Under the pieces are notes generated by a model. That model made no database searches. It saw nothing but the letters and a program-made list of their open reading frames with translations, and had not been told where the DNA came from. Source: Pseudomonadota bacterium (lineage in GTDB: Bacteria; Pseudomonadota; Gammaproteobacteria; Burkholderiales; SG8-39). Taken from it: a stretch of DNA of 8,777 bases. Of this stretch, positions 6,081 through 8,777 are shown piece by piece. The stretch covers positions 1 through 8,777 of the forward strand of contig JAJZUN010000092.1 of the NCBI GenBank assembly GCA_021848555.1, written 5' to 3'. The position numbers were made by a program, and so were the translations under genes. Position 1 is the first letter of the stretch, and each line of letters begins with the position of its first letter.

Positions 6081-7049
6081 ATGATGAATAAAGCAGTCCG
6101 CGCGGTTCTCGTCGGTGCCGGCTTGTTCGCATGGACCGCGTTCGGCGTCGTTGCCGCCCACGCCTTCGACCTCCAGGGGCACCGCGGCGCCCGCGGCCTC
6201 GCGCCCGAGAACACGCTGCCGGCATTCCAGAAGGCGCTCGAACTCGGCGTGGACACCATCGAGTGCGACATGGCGATCACCAGGGACGGCGTCGTCGTGA
6301 TCCACCACGACCTGCGGCTCAACCCCAACACCACGCGCGGCCCCGACGGGCAGTGGCTGGACTCACCCGGCGCGGCGATCAAGGACTTGAGCTTCGAGGA
6401 ACTGCAGAAGTACGACGTCGGGCGGCTGAAACCCGGCACCGACTACGCGCGGGCCTTCCCGGAACAAAAGCCCGCCGACGGCACGCGCATTCCGCGGCTC
6501 TCGGATCTGTTCGACCTGGTGAGGCAATCGGGCAACACCAGAATAGGCTTCGATTGCGAAACCAAGGTTTCGCCGCTGGAGCGCGCGGCCACGCTGCCGC
6601 CTGAGGAATTCGCGCGCCGCACCATCGCGGAAATCCGCAAGGCCGGGATGCAGCACAGGCTGATGATCCAGTCCTTCGACTGGAGCACACTGCTGGTGGT
6701 GCAGAAGGAGGCGCCGGAGATCCGCACCATGTACCTTTCCTCGCCGAACACGCTGAAACCCGCCTCCGACGGCAAACCCTCGCCCTGGCTCGCCGGATTC
6801 GCGCCCGGATCGTATGGCGGCTCCGTGCCGAAAGCGGTGAGCGCCGCGGGCGGCAGGATCTGGGCGCCGAACCAGACCTTTCTCACCCCCGCGATGCTGG
6901 CCGAGGCGCATGCCCTCGGTCTTGTCGTCATACCCTGGACCGTGAACGATCCCGGGATGATGTCGAGACTGCTCGACATGGGTGTGGACGGCATCATTTC
7001 GGACCGCCCGGACCTGGTGCAGGCGGAACTCAGGAAGCGCGCGCGCTGA
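6081..7049 (+). CDS. Secreted glycerophosphodiester phosphodiesterase
   Basis: Predicted to hydrolyse glycerophosphodiesters to glycerol-3-phosphate and an alcohol outside the cytoplasm, similar in role to GlpQ. The 322-residue product starts with a signal peptide ending AAHA (cleavage near residue 28). The GDPD TIM-barrel motifs follow in order: HRGARGLAPENT at 34-45 with the catalytic HRG, ECD at 61-63, HHD at 75-77, DCETK at 158-162 in place of the usual metal-binding E-I-K strand, QSFD at 197-200, WTVND at 286-290, and GVDGIISDRPD at 301-311. All expected catalytic and metal-binding residues appear present. The ATG at 6081 is preferred over an in-frame ATG at 5985 because it begins a clean signal peptide; an AGGGA (6072-6076) stands before it. 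A second ATG follows directly at 6084. No glycerol-3-phosphate transporter genes are adjacent. Confidence 0.92.
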   Translation: MMNKAVRAVLVGAGLFAWTAFGVVAAHAFDLQGHRGARGLAPENTLPAFQKALELGVDTIECDMAITRDGVVVIHHDLRLNPNTTRGPDGQWLDSPGAAIKDLSFEELQKYDVGRLKPGTDYARAFPEQKPADGTRIPRLSDLFDLVRQSGNTRIGFDCETKVSPLERAATLPPEEFARRTIAEIRKAGMQHRLMIQSFDWSTLLVVQKEAPEIRTMYLSSPNTLKPASDGKPSPWLAGFAPGSYGGSVPKAVSAAGGRIWAPNQTFLTPAMLAEAHALGLVVIPWTVNDPGMMSRLLDMGVDGIISDRPDLVQAELRKRAR

Positions 7050-7080
7050 TCCCAAGCGCTTATATAGTGTGAGCGCGCAG

Positions 7081-7148
7081 GGAGCCTGTCCCCTTCACCC
7101 TGGTTGAGGAAACAATGGCTTGAGCGTAACCTGACGGTGTCAGGCTCC
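7081..7148. repeat. 68-base element with imperfect terminal inverted repeats
   Basis: The left end GGAGCCTGTCCCC (7081-7093) and the right end GGTGTCAGGCTCC (7136-7148) are inverted copies matching at 11 of 13 positions. The right end also contains the hairpin CCTGAC-ggt-GTCAGG (7130-7144). It has no coding capacity. It could be a REP- or MITE-like repeat, or a regulatory structure before the toxin-antitoxin pair. It lies where core-looking genes give way to accessory ones. Confidence 0.45.
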
Positions 7149-7186
7149 GCATTTGGGGTCTTTCAAGGCTGCAGGAGGAATGGCTC

Positions 7187-7405
7187 ATGGCGCAACCGAT
7201 TATTCACTGTGACCCGGAGATCCAGGGTGGCGTGCCAGTGTTCTACGGCACCCGAGTTCCCGTAAAGAACCTGTTCGACTACCTCGAAGCCGGCGACTCC
7301 CTGGATCAGTTCCTGCACTCGTTCCCCTCCGTGGCCAGGGAACAAGCCATTGCCGCGCTGGAACTGGCCCGGGACGCTCTCGTCCCCGATGCGCATCCTG
7401 CTTGA
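7187..7405 (+). CDS. DUF433 family protein, likely antitoxin
   Basis: A 72-residue protein with the DUF433 pattern: IHCDPEIQGGVPVFYGTRVPVKNL near residues 6-29, a GDSLDQFL segment and a C-terminal helix with AIAALELARDAL. Members resemble VapB-type antitoxins with a winged-helix-like DNA-binding fold and are usually encoded just before a PIN-like toxin. That is the case here: the next gene overlaps its end by 17 bases. A strong AGGAGG ribosome binding site (7173-7178) stands 8 bases before the ATG. By analogy it would neutralise the partner and repress its own promoter; that role is inferred, and no promoter is clearly visible. Confidence 0.85.
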   Translation: MAQPIIHCDPEIQGGVPVFYGTRVPVKNLFDYLEAGDSLDQFLHSFPSVAREQAIAALELARDALVPDAHPA

Positions 7406-7709
7406 CGAGTCCCTCCCAATTGAACTGCGCGACGAACTGCCCCAACACGCCGTTCGCAGCGTCCAGGAAATGGGCTGGTCTGCGCTGAAGAATGGCGAGT
7501 TGCTGCGTCGCGCCGCCGACCAGTTCGACCTGTTTATGACCGCGGACCAAAACCTGCAGTACCAGCAGAACCTTCAGATTCTTCCAATCGCCGTGGCTGT
7601 CCTCGTCGCCAAGAACAACCGCATCCAATCCCTTAAGCCATTGGTGCCCGAGTTGCTATCAGCGCTCGCGTCCCTCGAACCGCGAACACTGTTTCGAGTT
7701 GGTACCTGA
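7389..7709 (+). CDS. DUF5615 PIN-like protein, likely toxin
   Basis: A 106-residue protein of the DUF5615/PIN-like family, related to VapC-type ribonucleases. Visible features are the N-terminal ILLDESLP (3-10) with acidic D6 and E7, the GW and NGELL segment (29-39), and FMTADQNLQYQQNL (49-62) with conserved D53; together these acidic residues are candidate metal ligands of a nuclease site. The ATG at 7389 is preferred over an in-frame ATG at 7350 because it starts directly at the conserved strand, while the earlier start adds residues read from inside the antitoxin gene. The 17-base overlap with the DUF433 gene implies translational coupling. RNase activity is inferred from the family and not certain. 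Confidence 0.82.
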   Translation: MRILLDESLPIELRDELPQHAVRSVQEMGWSALKNGELLRRAADQFDLFMTADQNLQYQQNLQILPIAVAVLVAKNNRIQSLKPLVPELLSALASLEPRTLFRVGT

Positions 7710-7743
7710 CTTTAGCCTGCGGACGGAAGCACCGTACCATCAT

Positions 7744-8097
7744 TCACCATACAAGCGGGAGAGGCCAATCGCTTTCCCGCGGTATCGCGCGATGGGCAAA
7801 ATTCTTCTCGACTGTGTCGATATCCTCCGATCCACCCTCATACTCCTGGGCGTAGTAGCTGTCCTCCCAGGCAATTGAGCGAATGGACGCTTTTCGCGGT
7901 TTACGCGCAGGCAATTTCTCGTACACCCAGATGAGATTATGGGATACCTCGCCCCGCGCAGCGAAGCCACGGAGGAAACCTTGAGAGACATAGTGCTGAC
8001 GAACCGATCTCTGCGAACTCATCTCAGTGTGTGCTTCGTCCAAACTAATGCGGTAAAAAACGATTTCTTTTCGATCCTCACTCACCACAACTGGCAT
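7744..8097 (-). CDS. DUF4238-like protein, probably truncated
   Basis: A 117-residue reading frame whose middle resembles the N-terminal part of DUF4238 proteins: RQHYVSQGFLRGFA (33-46), LIWVYEK (55-61), then a SIAWEDSYY segment (74-82) and VEKNF (96-100). Family members are usually much longer (roughly 250 residues or more), so this looks like a C-terminally truncated copy. The likeness to the family appears to stop after about residue 101, and an overlapping frame reads GKAIGLSRLYGE, which might be a frameshifted continuation. The function of DUF4238 is not known; members often sit in accessory and defence-rich DNA. Base composition is clearly lower in GC than the neighbours. The start is unsure: Met26 (8022) is also plausible since family proteins begin close to the HYV motif. 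It converges on the toxin gene with 34 bases between. Confidence 0.55.
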   Translation of the reverse strand: MPVVVSEDRKEIVFYRISLDEAHTEMSSQRSVRQHYVSQGFLRGFAARGEVSHNLIWVYEKLPARKPRKASIRSIAWEDSYYAQEYEGGSEDIDTVEKNFAHRAIPRESDWPLPLVW

Positions 8098-8217
8098 TCA
8101 GAATCCAAGCTCTCTAAGCTCATAGACCAGCGTGAAGTCAACGCGCAGTGGCAACTCTGCTGTATGGTGCACGCCCTGAATGTCAAATATCTGCTTTCGC
8201 GCAGTATTGAGGTCAGC
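8098..8217 (-). pseudogene. Short coding-like remnant upstream of the DUF4238-like gene
   Basis: In the same minus-strand frame as the DUF4238-like gene, a 39-codon stretch between TAA (8218-8220) and TGA (8098-8100) reads like protein, for example FDIQGVHHTAELPLRVDF and VYELRELGF. Its TGA is followed directly by the ATG of the next gene. It has no ATG; a GTG start would leave only 24 residues. I do not recognise the family. It may be the tail of a gene whose front was lost, or chance. The roughly 75 bases from 8218 to 8292 show no further gene; they hold a palindrome AAACCGGTTT (8284-8293) across the stop of the next gene. Confidence 0.25.
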
Positions 8218-8292
8218 TTAGCGCTGCTTCCCACACTGATCTTCGAACCAAACTCGACAGTCCGGCTCCAGCCCGGCACACCCAAACCGGTT

Positions 8293-8777
8293 TCAAGATC
8301 CCGCTGCCTTCGACACTGGAGGCACGCTGTGCGGCTCCCAACTCCCACCCACCTCAATCACGCCGCGTTTCAGTTCCTCCAGCGCAGGAACCACCTCCTG
8401 CGGCGCGCCGCGCACGCCCAGTTCGATATGCCGGCGCTGCCCGCCCTCGCCCACGCTGGGCAGGCTGAACACCTTGAGCCCGCGGTATTTCTCCTCGATC
8501 GCCAGCATCAGCGGCGTCAGCGTGCTCTCGGCCGAATCGTAGACCACGATGGACGCTTCGGCCTCGGCTTGCCGGTGAAACAGGTGGACATAGCGCTGGT
8601 CGAGCACCCACTCGACCATGGGCCAGGCCATGATAGGGAAGCCCGGGACGAAGTGATGCTCGCGCAGGGAAAAGCCGCAGATCCGATTGTAGCTGTTGGG
8701 GATGATGCTCGAACCGCGAGGAAATTCGCCCATCTTGAGGCGGTTGGGCGTGGTGTCGGCGCCGAAACGGCCGCGGA
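8293..8777 (-). CDS. Molybdopterin-binding (CinA N-terminal-like) protein, C-terminal part
   Basis: The 3' part of a gene that enters from the right edge; about 160 residues are visible and the frame is open through 8777. It matches the MoCF/CinA N-terminal-like family (COG1058): GADTTPNRLKMGEFP, IIPNSYNRICGF, HHFVPGFPIMAWPMVEWVL, STLTPLMLAIEEKYRGLKVFSLPSVGE and HIELGVRG are all typical of the stand-alone molybdopterin-binding versions found in proteobacteria. The domain binds a molybdopterin- or nucleotide-like ligand; in CinA relatives it is linked to pyrophosphatase activity. The ATG at 8733 is internal, since strongly conserved residues precede it. The C-terminus appears complete, ending VSKAAGS, without the deamidase domain of full-length CinA. 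Confidence 0.88.
   Translation of the reverse strand, partial: RGRFGADTTPNRLKMGEFPRGSSIIPNSYNRICGFSLREHHFVPGFPIMAWPMVEWVLDQRYVHLFHRQAEAEASIVVYDSAESTLTPLMLAIEEKYRGLKVFSLPSVGEGGQRRHIELGVRGAPQEVVPALEELKRGVIEVGGSWEPHSVPPVSKAAGS

Noticed and set aside
7981..8290. A long open frame on the plus strand through the low-GC stretch
   Set aside because: It is the exact mirror of the minus-strand DUF4238-like frame and its remnant, and has no ribosome binding site or recognisable motif.
8082..8357. A 91-codon minus-strand frame between the DUF4238-like gene and the molybdopterin-binding gene
   Set aside because: It overlaps the end of the better-supported gene in another frame, has a Ser/Cys/Arg-rich composition and no family resemblance.

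Overview
The window looks like chromosomal DNA of a GC-rich, polyhydroxyalkanoate-storing proteobacterium, most likely a betaproteobacterium. This rests on the TIGR01841-type phasin, the gene content and the general style of the proteins. It is inference, because the window has no rRNA or marker gene.

Left part (1-4048): a secreted PstS-like substrate-binding protein lies 7 bases upstream of a membrane-bound diguanylate cyclase with three PAS domains and an intact GGDEF site. No transporter permease or ATPase genes accompany it, so the pair may be a periplasmic sensing module that controls c-di-GMP. A DMT/EamA-family permease gene converges on it from the other strand.

Middle part (4049-5868): a 425-base, AT-rich divergent intergenic region holds a near-consensus sigma70 promoter and a cluster of TTGCA/TGCAA words. 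It drives a phasin gene (phaP-like), the granule-coat protein of PHA storage. The phasin gene is followed by an unusual run of consecutive inverted repeats that ends in a strong intrinsic terminator. A small heat-shock protein (Hsp20) gene follows, with a clear ribosome binding site and hairpins on both sides.

Right part (5869-8777): a secreted glycerophosphodiester phosphodiesterase is followed by a short accessory-looking stretch (about 7050-8292). That stretch holds a 68-base element with imperfect terminal inverted repeats, an overlapping DUF433/DUF5615 toxin-antitoxin-like pair, and a short DUF4238-like gene, probably truncated, preceded by a decayed reading frame. The window ends inside a molybdopterin-binding (CinA N-terminal-like) protein gene that enters from the right.

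Themes that recur are phosphorus scavenging (a PstS-like binding protein and a phosphodiesterase), carbon storage and stress protection, but nothing in the sequence ties them into a single operon. No tRNA, rRNA, CRISPR array or complete insertion sequence was seen.
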